This document shows positions 1-9,870 of a DNA stretch of 64,000 bases, one piece after another. Every line of letters starts with the position of its first letter. Positions within the stretch are counted from its first letter, which is position 1. This DNA is from Streptomyces sp. CA-210063 (GTDB lineage: Bacteria > Actinomycetota > Actinomycetes > Streptomycetales > Streptomycetaceae), in contig NZ_CP102512.1 of NCBI RefSeq assembly GCF_024612015.1, positions 3,224,001 through 3,288,000 of the forward strand, in the 5' to 3' direction. Position numbers and translations under genes: made by a program. The notes below the pieces were generated by a model. That model made no database searches. It had not been told where the DNA came from and saw only the letters and a list, made by a program, of their open reading frames with translations.

Positions 1-973
1 CGACGCGGTGGTCCGAGATGCGGTTCTCCGGGAAGTTGTACGTGCGGATCTTCTCGGAGCGGTCGACGGTACGGACCTGGCTGCGGCGGGCGTCGGCGGC
101 TTCCTTCTCCGCCTCCTCCTGCGCCGCGGCGAGCAGCCTGGAGCGCAGGATACGCATCGCCTGCTCCTTGTTCTGCAGCTGGCTCTTCTCGTTCTGGCAG
201 GAGGCGACGACTCCGGTGGGAATGTGCGTGATGCGCACGGCGGAGTCGGTGGTGTTGACGGACTGCCCGCCGGGCCCGGAGGACCGGTAGACGTCGATCC
301 GCAGGTCGTTCGCGTGGATCTCGACGTCGACCTCCTCGGCCTCGGGCGTGACAAGGACACCGGCGGCCGAGGTGTGGATCCGGCCCTGCGACTCGGTCGA
401 CGGCACGCGCTGTACGCGGTGCACGCCGCCCTCGTACTTCAGCCGGGCCCAGACGCCCTGGCCGGGCTCGGTGGCACCCTGGCCGCCCTTGGTCTTCACC
501 GCGACCTGGACGTCCTTGTAGCCGCCGAGCTCCGACTCGGTGGAGTCGATGATCTCGGTCTTCCAGCCGACCCGCTCGGCGTACCGGAGGTACATGCGCA
601 GGAGGTCACCGGCGAAGAGGGCGGACTCGTCGCCGCCGGCGCCCGCCTTGATCTCCAGGATGACGTCCTTGTCGTCGCTGGGGTCGCGCGGGACGAGGAG
701 CAGCCGAAGCTTCTCCGTCAACTCCTCGCGCTGCTTCTCCAGCTCCTTGACCTCGGCGGCGAAGTCCGGGTCGTCCGCGATGAATCCACGAGCCGTGTCG
801 ATGTCCTCGCCGGTCTGCTTCCAGGAGCGGTACGTGCCGACGATCGGGGTCAGCTCCGCGTAGCGCTTGTTGAGCTTGCGCGCGTTGGCCTGGTCCGCGT
901 GGACCGACGGGTCGGCGAGCTTCTTCTCCAGGTCGGCGTGTTCCCCGACCAGTTCCTCGACCGCCTCGAACAT
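1..973 (-). CDS. prfA: Peptide chain release factor 1, C-terminus cut by window edge
   Basis: RF1 recognises UAA/UAG stop codons on the ribosome and triggers hydrolysis of peptidyl-tRNA. About 324 codons are visible; the family is about 358 residues, so roughly the last 35 lie outside the window. The protein starts [12 protein letters not shown], contains the class I release-factor peptidyl-hydrolysis motif GPGGQ within [18 protein letters not shown], and has [15 protein letters not shown], where PST sits at the PxT stop-recognition tripeptide of RF1. The ATG at 971-973 matches the usual N-terminus. It lies downstream of rpmE on the same strand, the common actinobacterial order. Identity is near certain. 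Confidence 0.95.
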   Translation of the reverse strand, partial: MFEAVEELVGEHADLEKKLADPSVHADQANARKLNKRYAELTPIVGTYRSWKQTGEDIDTARGFIADDPDFAAEVKELEKQREELTEKLRLLLVPRDPSDDKDVILEIKAGAGGDESALFAGDLLRMYLRYAERVGWKTEIIDSTESELGGYKDVQVAVKTKGGQGATEPGQGVWARLKYEGGVHRVQRVPSTESQGRIHTSAAGVLVTPEAEEVDVEIHANDLRIDVYRSSGPGGQSVNTTDSAVRITHIPTGVVASCQNEKSQLQNKEQAMRILRSRLLAAAQEEAEKEAADARRSQVRTVDRSEKIRTYNFPENRISDHRV

Positions 974-1056
974 CTCTCCGGCTCCCTGTACGACGTTGTG
1001 AGTGGGCTGCGCCCGTGGGTCGCACCCATGGGCCGCGCCTGTGCGCTGCACCGCAA

Positions 1057-1102
1057 AGCGCCGGTCCCGACGCCCCCGAGGGGGGCACCGCGGACCGGCG
1101 CT
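1057..1102 (-). terminator. Hairpin between rpmE and prfA
   Basis: An 11-bp perfect stem (1057-1067 with 1092-1102) around a C/G-rich loop lies directly after the rpmE stop codon. It has no clear U-tract, as is usual in Streptomyces. It could terminate or attenuate rpmE transcripts before prfA. Confidence 0.55.
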
Positions 1103-1111
1103 GGGGGCTCG

Positions 1112-1330
1112 CTACTTCTTAGCGGCAGCCTTGCCGAAGCGGGCCTCGAAGCGGGCCACGCGGCCACCGGTGTCGAGGATCTTCTGCTTGCCCGTGTAGA
1201 ACGGGTGGCACTCGGAGCAGACCTCGGCACGGATGGTGCCGCTCTCGATCGTGCTACGGGTGGTGAACGACGCGCCACAGGTGCAGCTGACCTGCGTCTC
1301 GACGTACTCGGGGTGGATGTCGCGCTTCAA
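1112..1330 (-). CDS. rpmE: 50S ribosomal protein L31, zinc-binding form
   Basis: A 72-residue ribosomal protein of the large subunit. It reads [18 protein letters not shown] and ends RFGKAAAKK. Cys16, Cys18, Cys38 and Cys41 form the zinc-binding set, so this is the C+ paralogue rather than the zinc-independent form made under zinc starvation. The start is a TTG (1328-1330) preceded by AGGAGA at good spacing; no ATG fits the family N-terminus. It sits upstream of prfA. Confidence 0.93.
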   Translation of the reverse strand: MKRDIHPEYVETQVSCTCGASFTTRSTIESGTIRAEVCSECHPFYTGKQKILDTGGRVARFEARFGKAAAKK

Positions 1331-1518
1331 GGTGTCTCCTAGTTTCGGGAGGGCGCCGGGTCGCATCCGCGGGATGCGGGAGCGTGAACCGGAGCCGACG
1401 TACCAGTCTGCCAGGACTGGCCGTATCTCCCAAAACCGGGGGGTGCGCTCAGGTATTCCCGCGCCACGGCGGCTGCCGCCACAAACACGCCCAGCTGCCT
1501 CCGCAGCGGCCCAGCCGC

Positions 1519-1690
1519 GGGGCGCATGCCAATTCCGCCTCCCCCAGCCGCCGGGTGCATGCCTCTCCCGCCGCCCACCCGGCTGCGGGTGCGTACCTCT
1601 CGCCCGCCCACCCAACCGCCAGGCGCGTACCTCTCGCCCGCCCACCCAACCGCCGGGCGCGTACCTCTCGCCCGCCCACCCAGCTGCGGG
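1519..1690. repeat. Tandem 34-bp minisatellite, about five copies
   Basis: Three near-identical 34-bp units begin at 1591, 1625 and 1659 (each starting gcgtacctctcgcccgcc), preceded by two more diverged copies from about 1519 and 1555. It occupies the gap between the LCP gene and rpmE. Long reading frames across it are an artefact of the repeat. Confidence 0.8.
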
Positions 1691-1852
1691 CAGTCGTGCC
1701 GCTGGGGCGGCACGGGTGGGCGCGGCGACCCCGTGAGCGCCGGGCCGCGTGACCTGGCCCCGCTCAGCACGCGCTATGGGGTGCCTTTTCAGCGGGGTGG
1801 GCGGCTGCGGGTCCGTCGTAACTTGTCGCGCAGTTCCCTGCGCCCCTGAAAG
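1690..1852. repeat. Streptomyces-type intergenic repeats
   Basis: Two blocks resemble sequences found many times between genes in Streptomyces. At 1690-1725 there is a small hairpin (1696-1701 with 1708-1713). At about 1801-1852 is the block ending cgcagttccctgcgcccctg. Both lie downstream of the LCP gene on the minus strand. No gene is seen in 1331-1872. Confidence 0.6.
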
Positions 1853-1872
1853 CAAAAAGCCCCCAGTCACCC

Positions 1873-3015
1873 TCAGGAGGCAGCCACGACCCCGTCCGCC
1901 GTCCCCGTGGCCGTACCCTTCGTCGCCGACTTCGGGATGGTCCTGTCAGCCTTGAGGGCTGCCCAGACCTGGTCGGCCTTCTTCTCGGCCACGAGCACCC
2001 GGTTGGGGTCGGCGGGGTCGTACCGGACCGGCATCGTGACCATGGTCATGTTCTTGGAGCTGATGCCCTTGAGGCCGCCCGCGAAGGAGGCGAGGTCCTT
2101 GACGGAGTCGAGGTCGGAGTCGGTGGTGACGGCGTCCGTGGCGGTCTCGGCGAGGTCGTAGAGCTTCTTGGGGCTGGAGAGGATGCCGACCTCCTTCACC
2201 TGCTCGATGAGGGCCTTGATGAAGGCCTGCTGAAGCTGGATACGGCCGAGGTCCGAGCCGTCCCCCACCCCGTGCCGCGTACGGACGAGGCCCAGCGCCT
2301 GCCTGCCCGTGAGGGTGTGCTCCCCGGCCTTCAGGTCCAGGTGGCTGTCGGGGTCCTCGATGTCCTTCGTCGTCGTGATGTCGACCCCGCCGAGGACATC
2401 GATGAGCTTCTCGAAGCCCGCGAAGTCGACCTCGATGTAGTGGTCCATGCGGATGCCGCTCATGGACTCCACGGTCTTGACCGCACACGCGGCACCACCG
2501 GTGGTGTACGCCGAGTTGAACATCGCCATGTCCGCCGCCGGGTACGTCTTGCCCTTCGCGTCCGTGCACTCGGGACGCTCGACCAGGGTGTCCCGGGGTA
2601 TGGAGACCACGCTGGCCCGCTTGTGGCCCTCGTAGACGTGCACGACCATCGCCGTGTCGGAGCGGGCGCTGCCGTCGTCCGTGCCGCCGCCGAGCTTCTT
2701 GTTGCTGCCCGAGCGGGTGTCGGAGCCGAGGACGAGGATGTCCTGCGAGCCGTTGTCGACGTCGAGGGGCCGGTCGGTGCCGAGGGCCTGGTTGATGTCG
2801 ACGCTCTTGATGTTGCCGTTGAGCTTGAAGTACAGGTAGCCGATGCCGGTGCCACCCAGCACCAGGACGCCCGCGGCGGTCCAGACGACGGCGAGCGCCG
2901 CCCTACTGTGCCCCTCGCGTGACGTGCGACGGCGGCCCTTGGCCGCGCGGTGGCGCGGGCCGGTGGTGCCGGTCTTCCCCGGGGTGTCGGATTCCGGCGT
3001 GCTCTCGGCGGACAT
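1873..3015 (-). CDS. LytR-CpsA-Psr (LCP) family protein
   Basis: LCP enzymes transfer lipid-linked polymers (teichoic acids, capsule, arabinogalactan-like glycans) to peptidoglycan on the outer face of the membrane. The 380-residue protein has a basic cytoplasmic N-terminus (about 1-38), one membrane helix (about 39-63, [20 protein letters not shown]) and an extracellular LCP domain starting near 90 with ILVLGSDTR, followed by the conserved SDTAMVVH and SIPRDT segments whose Arg/Asp bind the polyprenyl pyrophosphate. The ATG at 3013-3015 follows GAGGAG. It is a single gene between the protease and rpmE. Confidence 0.9.
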   Translation of the reverse strand: MSAESTPESDTPGKTGTTGPRHRAAKGRRRTSREGHSRAALAVVWTAAGVLVLGGTGIGYLYFKLNGNIKSVDINQALGTDRPLDVDNGSQDILVLGSDTRSGSNKKLGGGTDDGSARSDTAMVVHVYEGHKRASVVSIPRDTLVERPECTDAKGKTYPAADMAMFNSAYTTGGAACAVKTVESMSGIRMDHYIEVDFAGFEKLIDVLGGVDITTTKDIEDPDSHLDLKAGEHTLTGRQALGLVRTRHGVGDGSDLGRIQLQQAFIKALIEQVKEVGILSSPKKLYDLAETATDAVTTDSDLDSVKDLASFAGGLKGISSKNMTMVTMPVRYDPADPNRVLVAEKKADQVWAALKADRTIPKSATKGTATGTADGVVAAS

Positions 3016-3150
3016 CTGCTCCTCGTTCTCTTTCCGGTCGGTTACCCCCTGCGCTCAGGCCCAGGCCTGTCGGGTCGGATGTGGCCATAACGCCCCATGG
3101 CCACTCCGTCCGGTCAGACGGGATAACCCGGGAAAGGGTTGCACAACGAA

Positions 3151-3217
3151 CGGTGCCCATCGCGCAAAGAGCGATGGGCACCGTGTGTGACGGATGAGAC
3201 CGGCGGGACCGGTCTCA
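3151..3217 (-). terminator. Two consecutive hairpins after the protease gene
   Basis: A 13-bp perfect stem with a 7-base loop lies at 3151-3183, and a 9-bp perfect stem with a 5-base loop at 3195-3217. Both follow the protease stop codon and should end its transcript. Confidence 0.75.
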
Positions 3218-3226
3218 CCTGGTGTT

Positions 3227-4978
3227 TCAGCCGAGCAGGTCGTACTGGGCGTAACTCGTGCCGACCGAGACCCGTGTGCTGAAGATCTCGCTCGTGGCCT
3301 TGCCGGTGCCCTTGTAGAGGTACAGCGTGCCGCCGGTCGTGCGGGCCAGGAGGTCCGCCCTGCCGTCGCCGCTGACGTCACCGGGAGTGATGAGCGCGTT
3401 GAAGCCGGCCCAGTCGGACCGGACCTTGACGCGGGAGGCGAAGGCGCCCGTGCCGGACTTGCCGGTGCCCTTGTAGAGGTAGACGTTCGAGCCGGTCTTG
3501 GTGCGCGCGATCAGGTCGGCCTTGCCGTCGCCGGTGAAGTCGCCGTGACCGAGCACCGCGTTGTACGTGTTCCAGCCCGTGCCGACCTTGACGCGGGTAC
3601 CGAAGGTGCCGTTGCCCTTGCCGGGGTAGATCCACAGGGCGCCCGCCGAGTCGACCGAGAGCAGGTCGGGCAGGGCGTCGCCGGTGACGTCACCGGGGGT
3701 GAGGATCCGGGTGCGGGTCTTCCAGTTGTCGAAGATCTGCGTGGTCGTCCAGGTCTTGGACGAGGGCACGTACCGCCGCCAGAAGACGTCACCGTCGGAG
3801 GAACGGCGCAGCACGAAGTCCTGGTGGCCGTCCCGGTTCAGGTCGGTCTGCTGGACCAGGTTGTAGCCCTTCCAGCTCCCGTAGGAGTTCAGCGACTGGC
3901 GGTCGCCGAGCGAGGAGCCGTTGGAGGCGCGGACGTAACCGGTGCCGGTCTCCTTGTTGCGCAGGAAGACGTCGGCCTTGCCGTCCCGCGTGATGGCGGT
4001 GTCGTCGACGCGCGGGTAGGTCACACCGGCGTACTTGCTGACCTTGGCGAAGACCGGGTAGGCACCCTCGTACACGCAGTCCGTGACGCCCCACGAGACG
4101 ACGCCGATGACCTTGTTGTTGACGACGAGCGGGCCGCCGGAGTCACCGTTGCAGGTGGCGGTGGTCGTGGCGTCGCTGCCGCCGGCGGGCGGACCCGCGC
4201 AGACCATGTGCCCCTTGACGAAGTAGCTGCCCCAGGTGTTCCCGCAGGTCGTGTCGCTGACGATCGGCAGCGTGGCCGTCTTCAGCGTCTGCGAGATGTC
4301 CTGGCTGGTGGAGCTGGTACGGCCCCAGCCGTAGACCTTGGCCTTGGTGCCGGCCGTGTACGACGTGGTGTCGTCCGACGTCGTCATCTTGATCGGCGTG
4401 GCCTTGACCGGTGACGCCAGCGTCAGGACGGCGACGTCGTTGTCGATCGTGTCCTCGTTCCACGAGGAGTGGTTCCACTGGCGCGAGACCGCGGTGACGG
4501 TACCGCCGTGGTAGTCCGTGCTCACGTAGTTGCCCTCGTCGTCGAGGACGGCCGTGGGCAGCTGGTCGGTGCCGGTGACGATGGCGCCGTTGGCGGCCCA
4601 GTCGTAGTAGTCCTTGTCGACGCAGTGCGCGGCGGTGAGGATCTTCGTCGGCGAGACGACCGTGCCGCCGCAGAAGAAGCCGAGGTCCAGGCTCGCGTCG
4701 TAGTACCAGAGCTGCGCCATCCACGGCGCCGAGCCGATCGTGGTCTCCGAGCCGCCGATGATCTGGGCGGACTGCTCCAGGCCACTGTCGGAACTCGTGC
4801 TCGACGACGGCTCACGCGTCGCCACACCGGCGGTGTCGTCCGCCGCCATCGCCTTGGCGACCCGCACATCCAGTACGTCGGCTGTCGACGAGGTCTCGGC
4901 GGTGGCCCCGCTCGCGGACGACATCAACAGCGTCCCGGCTATCGCGGCGGCAATGGCTCCGGACAAGGGTCTAGCCAC
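3227..4978 (-). CDS. Secreted trypsin-like serine protease with FG-GAP/VCBS repeats
   Basis: A 583-residue exported S1 peptidase. A signal peptide covers about 1-28 and a pro-region runs to the activation-like IIGGSE (about 73-78). The catalytic triad is visible: His118 in LTAAHC, Asp181 in DNDVAVL and Ser280 in CNGDSGGPLV. The C-terminal half (about 325-583) holds repeated calcium-binding-like blade motifs such as DGKADVFLR, DFTGDGKADLIAR and DVSGDGRADLLAR, expected to form a beta-propeller for binding or anchoring. The start is GTG, preceded by an AGGGGGGAC ribosome site. Substrate is unknown. Confidence 0.9.
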   Translation of the reverse strand: MARPLSGAIAAAIAGTLLMSSASGATAETSSTADVLDVRVAKAMAADDTAGVATREPSSSTSSDSGLEQSAQIIGGSETTIGSAPWMAQLWYYDASLDLGFFCGGTVVSPTKILTAAHCVDKDYYDWAANGAIVTGTDQLPTAVLDDEGNYVSTDYHGGTVTAVSRQWNHSSWNEDTIDNDVAVLTLASPVKATPIKMTTSDDTTSYTAGTKAKVYGWGRTSSTSQDISQTLKTATLPIVSDTTCGNTWGSYFVKGHMVCAGPPAGGSDATTTATCNGDSGGPLVVNNKVIGVVSWGVTDCVYEGAYPVFAKVSKYAGVTYPRVDDTAITRDGKADVFLRNKETGTGYVRASNGSSLGDRQSLNSYGSWKGYNLVQQTDLNRDGHQDFVLRRSSDGDVFWRRYVPSSKTWTTTQIFDNWKTRTRILTPGDVTGDALPDLLSVDSAGALWIYPGKGNGTFGTRVKVGTGWNTYNAVLGHGDFTGDGKADLIARTKTGSNVYLYKGTGKSGTGAFASRVKVRSDWAGFNALITPGDVSGDGRADLLARTTGGTLYLYKGTGKATSEIFSTRVSVGTSYAQYDLLG

Positions 4979-5052
4979 TCAAGTCCCCCCTGGGAATCAA
5001 ACGTTGATCAAACGTGAAGACCGTGATCGTACACGTGTCTCACACAAAAACT

Positions 5053-5081
5053 GGGGCCACCCTCACAAAGAGGGTGGCCCC
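5053..5081 (-). terminator. rho terminator hairpin
   Basis: An 11-bp perfect stem (5053-5063 with 5071-5081) around a 7-base loop lies 21 bases past the rho stop codon. An A-rich stretch on the plus strand at about 5042-5050 gives a U-rich tail to the minus-strand transcript, so this looks like a standard intrinsic terminator. Confidence 0.8.
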
Positions 5082-5102
5082 GGCGCTTTCGCGTAGGTCG
5101 GG

Positions 5103-7133
5103 CTAGTCGCCGTTACCCGGCGTCGGCGTCGTCTTCTGGATCTGCATCAGGAACTCGGCGTTCGACTTCGTCTGCTTCATCTTGTCGAGAAGCAGCTCGA
5201 CCGCCTGCTGCTGGTCGAGCGCGTGCAGCACCCGGCGCAGCTTCCAGACGATGGCGAGCTCGTCGGGGGCGAGCAGGATCTCTTCCTTACGCGTACCGGA
5301 CGCGTCGACGTCCACCGCGGGGAAGATCCGCTTGTCCGCGAGCTTCCGGTCGAGCTTCAGCTCGGCGTTGCCCGTGCCCTTGAACTCCTCGAAGATCACC
5401 TCGTCCATGCGGGACCCGGTGTCCACCAGCGCGGTGGCGAGGATGGTCAGCGAGCCACCGTCCTCGATGTTCCGGGCCGCACCGAAGAAGCGCTTCGGCG
5501 GGTACAGCGCCGTCGAGTCGACACCACCGGACAGGATGCGGCCGGAGGCCGGGGCGGCGAGGTTGTACGCACGGCCCAGACGCGTGATCGAGTCGAGCAG
5601 CACGACGACGTCGTGGCCCAGCTCGACGAGCCGCTTCGCCCTCTCGATGGCGAGTTCGGCGACCGTCGTGTGGTCCTCGGCCGGGCGGTCGAAGGTCGAG
5701 GAGATGACCTCGCCCTTCACCGACCGCTGCATGTCGGTGACCTCTTCCGGACGCTCGTCGACGAGGACGACCATCAGGTGGCACTCGGGGTTGTTGTGCG
5801 TGATCGCGTTGGCGATCGCCTGCATGATCATGGTCTTGCCGGTCTTCGGCGGGGCCACGATCAGACCGCGCTGGCCCTTACCGATCGGCGCGACGAGGTC
5901 GATGATGCGGGTGGTCAGCACGCCCGGGTCCGTCTCCAGGCGGAGGCGGTCCTGCGGGTACAGCGGCGTCAGCTTGTTGAACTCCGGGCGCCCGCGCCCG
6001 GATTCGGGCGCCATGCCGTTGACGGAGTCGAGGCGGACCAGCGCGTTGAACTTCTCGCGGCGCTCGCCGTCCTTGGGCTGACGCACGGCACCGGTGACGT
6101 GGTCACCCTTGCGCAGGCCGTTCTTGCGGACCTGGGCGAGGGAGACGTACACGTCGTTCGGGCCCGGCAGGTAGCCGGAGGTGCGGATGAACGCGTAGTT
6201 GTCGAGGATGTCCAGGATGCCCGCGACGGGGATCAGGACGTCGTCGTCGGCGAGCGTCGGCTCGGGGCCGCCCATCTCGTCGCGGCCGCGACGGCCACGA
6301 CGGTCCCGGTAGCGGCCGCGACGGCCACGACGGCCGCCCTCGAAATCGTCGTCGTCCTGCGGACCGCTGTCACGCTGACGGTCCTGCCGGTCCTGACGGC
6401 CGCCGCTCTGCTGCTGGCCCTGCTGGCCGCGGTCACGCTGCGGACCGCCGCCCTGCTGCTCGTCGCCCTTGCCACGGCGGCCACGGTCACCGCGCTCGCC
6501 GCGGTCGCCACGCTCACCGCGGTCACGGCCGCGCTCGCGACGGCCCTGGCGGCCCTCGGCGCCCTGGTCACCGGCGTCGGCCTTGGCCTCGGCGGCGGGG
6601 GCCGGCGTCTCGGCCTTGGGCTCGCTCTTCGCCTCGGCGGTGACCGTCTCCGGGCTGCCCGCGTCGGCGGTGGCACGGCGACGACGGCGCTCGGTGGGCG
6701 CCTCGTCACCACCGGCCGGCTGGCCGGGGATCTCGATCTGCTGCTGGGCCACGGCCTTCTCGGCCTTGTCGGCGGGCGCCTCGGCCTTCTTGGCGGCGGC
6801 CTTTTCGGCCGGGGCGGCGTCCTCGCCGGTACGCGCCTTCGAGGTGGTGCGGCGCTTCGGCTTGGTCTCGGTGGCTGCCTCGGCCTTCGCCGGGGCACCC
6901 CCTCCCGCCTGCGCCTCCTTGATGACCTCGATCAGCTGGCTCTTGCGCATACGCGCGGTGCCCCTGATGCCGAGGCCGGATGCGACCTGCTGCAGCTCGG
7001 CCAGCACCATGCCCTCGAGGCCGGTGCCACGGCGCCGCCGGGAGCCGGCACCGCTGGCAGGCGCGGCGTCCGTGGCGGGCGCGGCAGCGGTGTCCTCGAC
7101 ACGTGCGCCCATCAGATCGGTGGTGTCGCTCAC
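5103..7133 (-). CDS. rho: Transcription termination factor Rho
   Basis: The hexameric RNA translocase that ends transcription of untranslated RNA. It is 676 residues, much longer than E. coli Rho (419), because of the actinobacterial insertion: after the N-terminal Rho_N domain ([18 protein letters not shown], about 40-90) comes a roughly 200-residue Arg/Gly/Asp/Gln-rich disordered stretch with RGERGDRG runs. The cold-shock-like RNA-binding domain ([19 protein letters not shown]), Walker A (PPKTGKT) and Walker B ([15 protein letters not shown]) follow. I chose the GTG at 7131-7133 ([13 protein letters not shown]) because it has a GGAAGG site and matches relatives; the frame is open further upstream. 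Confidence 0.95.
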   Translation of the reverse strand: MSDTTDLMGARVEDTAAAPATDAAPASGAGSRRRRGTGLEGMVLAELQQVASGLGIRGTARMRKSQLIEVIKEAQAGGGAPAKAEAATETKPKRRTTSKARTGEDAAPAEKAAAKKAEAPADKAEKAVAQQQIEIPGQPAGGDEAPTERRRRRATADAGSPETVTAEAKSEPKAETPAPAAEAKADAGDQGAEGRQGRRERGRDRGERGDRGERGDRGRRGKGDEQQGGGPQRDRGQQGQQQSGGRQDRQDRQRDSGPQDDDDFEGGRRGRRGRYRDRRGRRGRDEMGGPEPTLADDDVLIPVAGILDILDNYAFIRTSGYLPGPNDVYVSLAQVRKNGLRKGDHVTGAVRQPKDGERREKFNALVRLDSVNGMAPESGRGRPEFNKLTPLYPQDRLRLETDPGVLTTRIIDLVAPIGKGQRGLIVAPPKTGKTMIMQAIANAITHNNPECHLMVVLVDERPEEVTDMQRSVKGEVISSTFDRPAEDHTTVAELAIERAKRLVELGHDVVVLLDSITRLGRAYNLAAPASGRILSGGVDSTALYPPKRFFGAARNIEDGGSLTILATALVDTGSRMDEVIFEEFKGTGNAELKLDRKLADKRIFPAVDVDASGTRKEEILLAPDELAIVWKLRRVLHALDQQQAVELLLDKMKQTKSNAEFLMQIQKTTPTPGNGD

Positions 7134-7541
7134 GAAGGGTCCTTCCCTGGAGCGGACGTCGGCCTTCTGGCTCGGCGACCGTTTGTGCTGTCCGGCTTCG
7201 GCCCTGTTCGGGTGGACCGTGCCGGGGCGGTGGTCCGCCAAAGGCGGCGGAGGAAAATTTCTGATGATTCGGCGCTTTCCGGGCCGTGGCACTGAAGTGT
7301 CTGTGTCACGCGGCTCGGCCACGCCGGTTCCGGGGCCTGCTCGGCAGACCGCTCAGTGCCTGCGTACGGCGTACAGCTTGACGTACGAAGCACAGTGCGG
7401 CTTGGGAGACTCCCGGAAGAATGGTTGTCCCGGACGGGGACGATAAGCACCTCGCCATGGCTGGGGCAGGTGCAGACTTGAGGTTAACACTACCGGATCC
7501 AACAAACATTCCCCCTCTCGAAATCCGGCGACCGTGCGCCC
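7134..7541 (-). promoter_or_regulatory. Long untranslated leader/promoter region of rho
   Basis: A stretch of 408 bases between thrB and rho contains no convincing gene. A less G/C-rich patch at about 7480-7515 could contain the promoter, which would leave a leader of about 350 nt. Long leaders are common for rho and are often used for autoregulation. No specific structure could be confirmed by eye. Confidence 0.35.
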
Positions 7542-8495
7542 CTACGCGTCGCCGTGGACGGCGCCGGTTTCGGCGACGGTGGTGGTGAGCGGCAGGACGC
7601 ACGCCCCTCGGGCGTCGAGGTCCAGCCGGTTGGCGGCCCAGCCCTCGCCCGCGAGGTGGGCCACCTTGTCGGCACTGGCCTCGTCGGCCAGGGCCAGAAC
7701 CGTGGGTCCGGCGCCGGAGATGACCGCCGGGACGCCGTCGGCCCGCAGTCGCTCGACCAGGGCCGCGCTCTCCGGCATGGCGGGCGCCCGGTACTCCTGG
7801 TGCAGCCGGTCCTCGGTGGCGGGCAGCAGCAGCTCGGGGCGCCTGGTCAGGGCTTCCACGAGGAGGGCCGCCCGGCCCGCGTTGGTGGCTGCGTCGACGT
7901 GCGGGACGGTGCGCGGGAGCAGTCCGCGCGCCGTCTCCGTCAGAAGCGGCTTTCCGGGAACGAAAACCACCGGAACGATGGAATCGTCGGGATCCATCCT
8001 GATCGCCCGCGCGGCACCGCCCTCCATCCAGGAGAGCGTGAAGCCGCCGAGCAGACAGGCCGCGACGTTGTCGGGGTGGCCCTCGATCTCCGTGGCCAGT
8101 TCGAGCAGCGCGGCGTCGTCGAGCCGGTTGTCGCCGCCTATGGTCACGGCGCGGGCGGCGACGATGCCGGCGCAGATGGCGGCGGAGGAGGAGCCGAGGC
8201 CGCGGCCGTGCGGAATGCGGTTGGCGCACACGATCTCGAGACCGCGGGGCTGCCCGCCCAGCAGATCGAAGGCGGTGCGCAGGGACCGTACGAGGAGGTG
8301 CTTCTCGTCACGCGGGAGGTTCTCGCTGCCCTCCCCCGCGATGTCGACGTGCAGGCCGGAGTCGGCCACCCGGACGACCACGTCGTCGTAGAGCCCCAGC
8401 GACAGGCCCAGGGCGTCGAAGCCCGGGCCGAGATTGGCGCTGGTGGCGGGGACGCGCACCCGTACGGCGGCGGCGCGGAACGCTGGACCGGCCAT
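7542..8495 (-). CDS. thrB: Homoserine kinase
   Basis: Phosphorylates L-homoserine with ATP to O-phosphohomoserine, the substrate of ThrC. The 317-residue protein is a GHMP-family kinase: N-terminal VPATSANLGPGFDALG and the ATP-binding loop PHGRGLGSSSAA are both present. The ATG at 8493-8495 (MAGPAFRAAAVRVRVPATS) follows an AAGGAGA site. It lies 310 bases downstream of thrC rather than being tightly coupled to it, so it may have its own promoter. Confidence 0.94.
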   Translation of the reverse strand: MAGPAFRAAAVRVRVPATSANLGPGFDALGLSLGLYDDVVVRVADSGLHVDIAGEGSENLPRDEKHLLVRSLRTAFDLLGGQPRGLEIVCANRIPHGRGLGSSSAAICAGIVAARAVTIGGDNRLDDAALLELATEIEGHPDNVAACLLGGFTLSWMEGGAARAIRMDPDDSIVPVVFVPGKPLLTETARGLLPRTVPHVDAATNAGRAALLVEALTRRPELLLPATEDRLHQEYRAPAMPESAALVERLRADGVPAVISGAGPTVLALADEASADKVAHLAGEGWAANRLDLDARGACVLPLTTTVAETGAVHGDA

Positions 8496-8805
8496 CGCTC
8501 GATGACTCTCCTTGAGCTGCGAGATTGACGATTGTCGAATGACATTCGATACATGCGAGGAACCCTGGGCCGCTCGAGACGGCGCGGCGCCGCACCCTTG
8601 CGGGGCATATGCGGCGGGCGGGTTCACTACAGCCTATCGAAGGTAGGTTCTGTGGCGACATAGGGCGCACAGGCGGCGCACGATGCGTGTCGTAAGCCCC
8701 CCGTGCACCCCCTGTCGGGTCCTGTCAGGGTTATCCCCCGAGAATCGGCGTCTACGCGCGACTCCCAGGCCTTTCCGAACGGCTGGACGAGAGAATACGC
8801 GAGCG
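8496..8805 (-). promoter_or_regulatory. thrC-thrB intergenic region with a 15-bp palindrome
   Basis: No gene is seen here. At 8535-8549 a perfect dyad with 7-bp arms (tcgaatg, one central base, cattcga) sits 40 bases upstream of the thrB start. It is a candidate operator or a small hairpin; no known regulator is assigned. Confidence 0.35.
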
Positions 8806-9864
8806 CTACGCGAGACCGAGGCGCTCGGCCGCCGTCGCCGAGTCCACCGGGACCGTGACGGGCTGCGGGGCGCCCGCGACGGCCCAGTCGGGGTCCTTCA
8901 GGCCGTTGCCGGTGACCGTGCAGACGATGGTCTGGCCCGGGTCGACCTTGCCGTTCTCGGCGGCCTTCAGCAGACCGGCCACGGAGGCGGCGGAGGCGGG
9001 CTCCACGAAGACACCCTCCTGCGCGGCCAACAGCCGGTAGGCGCGCAGGATCTCACGGTCCGTCACCTCGTCGATGAAGCCGCCCGACTCGTCCCGCGCG
9101 GCCAGGGCGTACTGCCAGGACGCGGGGTTGCCGATACGGATCGCGGTGGCGATCGTCGACGGGTCCTTGACGACCTCGCCGCGCACGATCGGCGCCGAGC
9201 CGGAGGCCTGGAAGCCCCACATGCGGGGCGTCCTGGCGGCGATGCCGTCGGCGGCGTACTCCTTGTAGCCCTTCCAGTACGCCGTGATGTTGCCCGCGTT
9301 GCCCACCGGCAGGACGTGGATGTCGGGGGCGTCACCGAGCATGTCCACGATCTCGAAGGCGGCGGTCTTCTGGCCCTCGATACGCACCGGGTTGACCGAA
9401 TTGACCAGCGCCACCGGGTAGTTGTCGCTCAATTCACGCGCGAGGGTGAGGCAGTCGTCGAAGTTGCCGTCGACCTGGAGGATCTTCGCACCGTGCACCA
9501 GGGCCTGGCCCATCTTGCCCAGCGCGATCTTGCCCCGCGGGACGAGCACGGCCGAGACCATGCCCGCGCGGACGGCGTAGGCGGCCGCCGAGGCAGAGGT
9601 GTTGCCCGTGGAGGCACAGATGACGGCCTTCGCGCCCTCTTCCTTCGCCCGGGTGATGGCCATGGTCATACCGCGGTCCTTGAAGGACCCGGTCGGGTTG
9701 GCGCCCTCCACCTTGAGGTGGACCTCGCAGCCCGTGCGCTCGGAGAGCACCTGCGCGGGCACGAGGGGCGTGCCGCCCTCGCGGAGCGTCACGACCGGCG
9801 TGCTGTCGGAGACGGGCAGCCGGTCCCGGTACTCCTCGATGATTCCGCGCCACTGGTGGGTCAT
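8806..9864 (-). CDS. thrC: Threonine synthase
   Basis: A PLP enzyme that converts O-phosphohomoserine to threonine. The 352-residue length matches the short bacterial class. Lys62 in [11 protein letters not shown] is the Schiff-base lysine, and [14 protein letters not shown] is the substrate/phosphate loop. The ATG lies 6 bases after the hom stop codon with its GGAGAG site inside the end of hom, so the two are translationally linked in the order hom-thrC. Confidence 0.94.
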   Translation of the reverse strand: MTHQWRGIIEEYRDRLPVSDSTPVVTLREGGTPLVPAQVLSERTGCEVHLKVEGANPTGSFKDRGMTMAITRAKEEGAKAVICASTGNTSASAAAYAVRAGMVSAVLVPRGKIALGKMGQALVHGAKILQVDGNFDDCLTLARELSDNYPVALVNSVNPVRIEGQKTAAFEIVDMLGDAPDIHVLPVGNAGNITAYWKGYKEYAADGIAARTPRMWGFQASGSAPIVRGEVVKDPSTIATAIRIGNPASWQYALAARDESGGFIDEVTDREILRAYRLLAAQEGVFVEPASAASVAGLLKAAENGKVDPGQTIVCTVTGNGLKDPDWAVAGAPQPVTVPVDSATAAERLGLA

Positions 9865-9870
9865 TGCTGG

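Noticed and set aside
8..1342. Long plus-strand frames opposite prfA and rpmE
   Set aside because: They are antisense to clear family matches and have the composition expected from GC-rich shadow frames.
5223..7295. 690-codon plus-strand frame opposite rho
   Set aside because: Low-complexity Leu/Ala/Thr/Val shadow of the Arg/Gly-rich Rho insertion.
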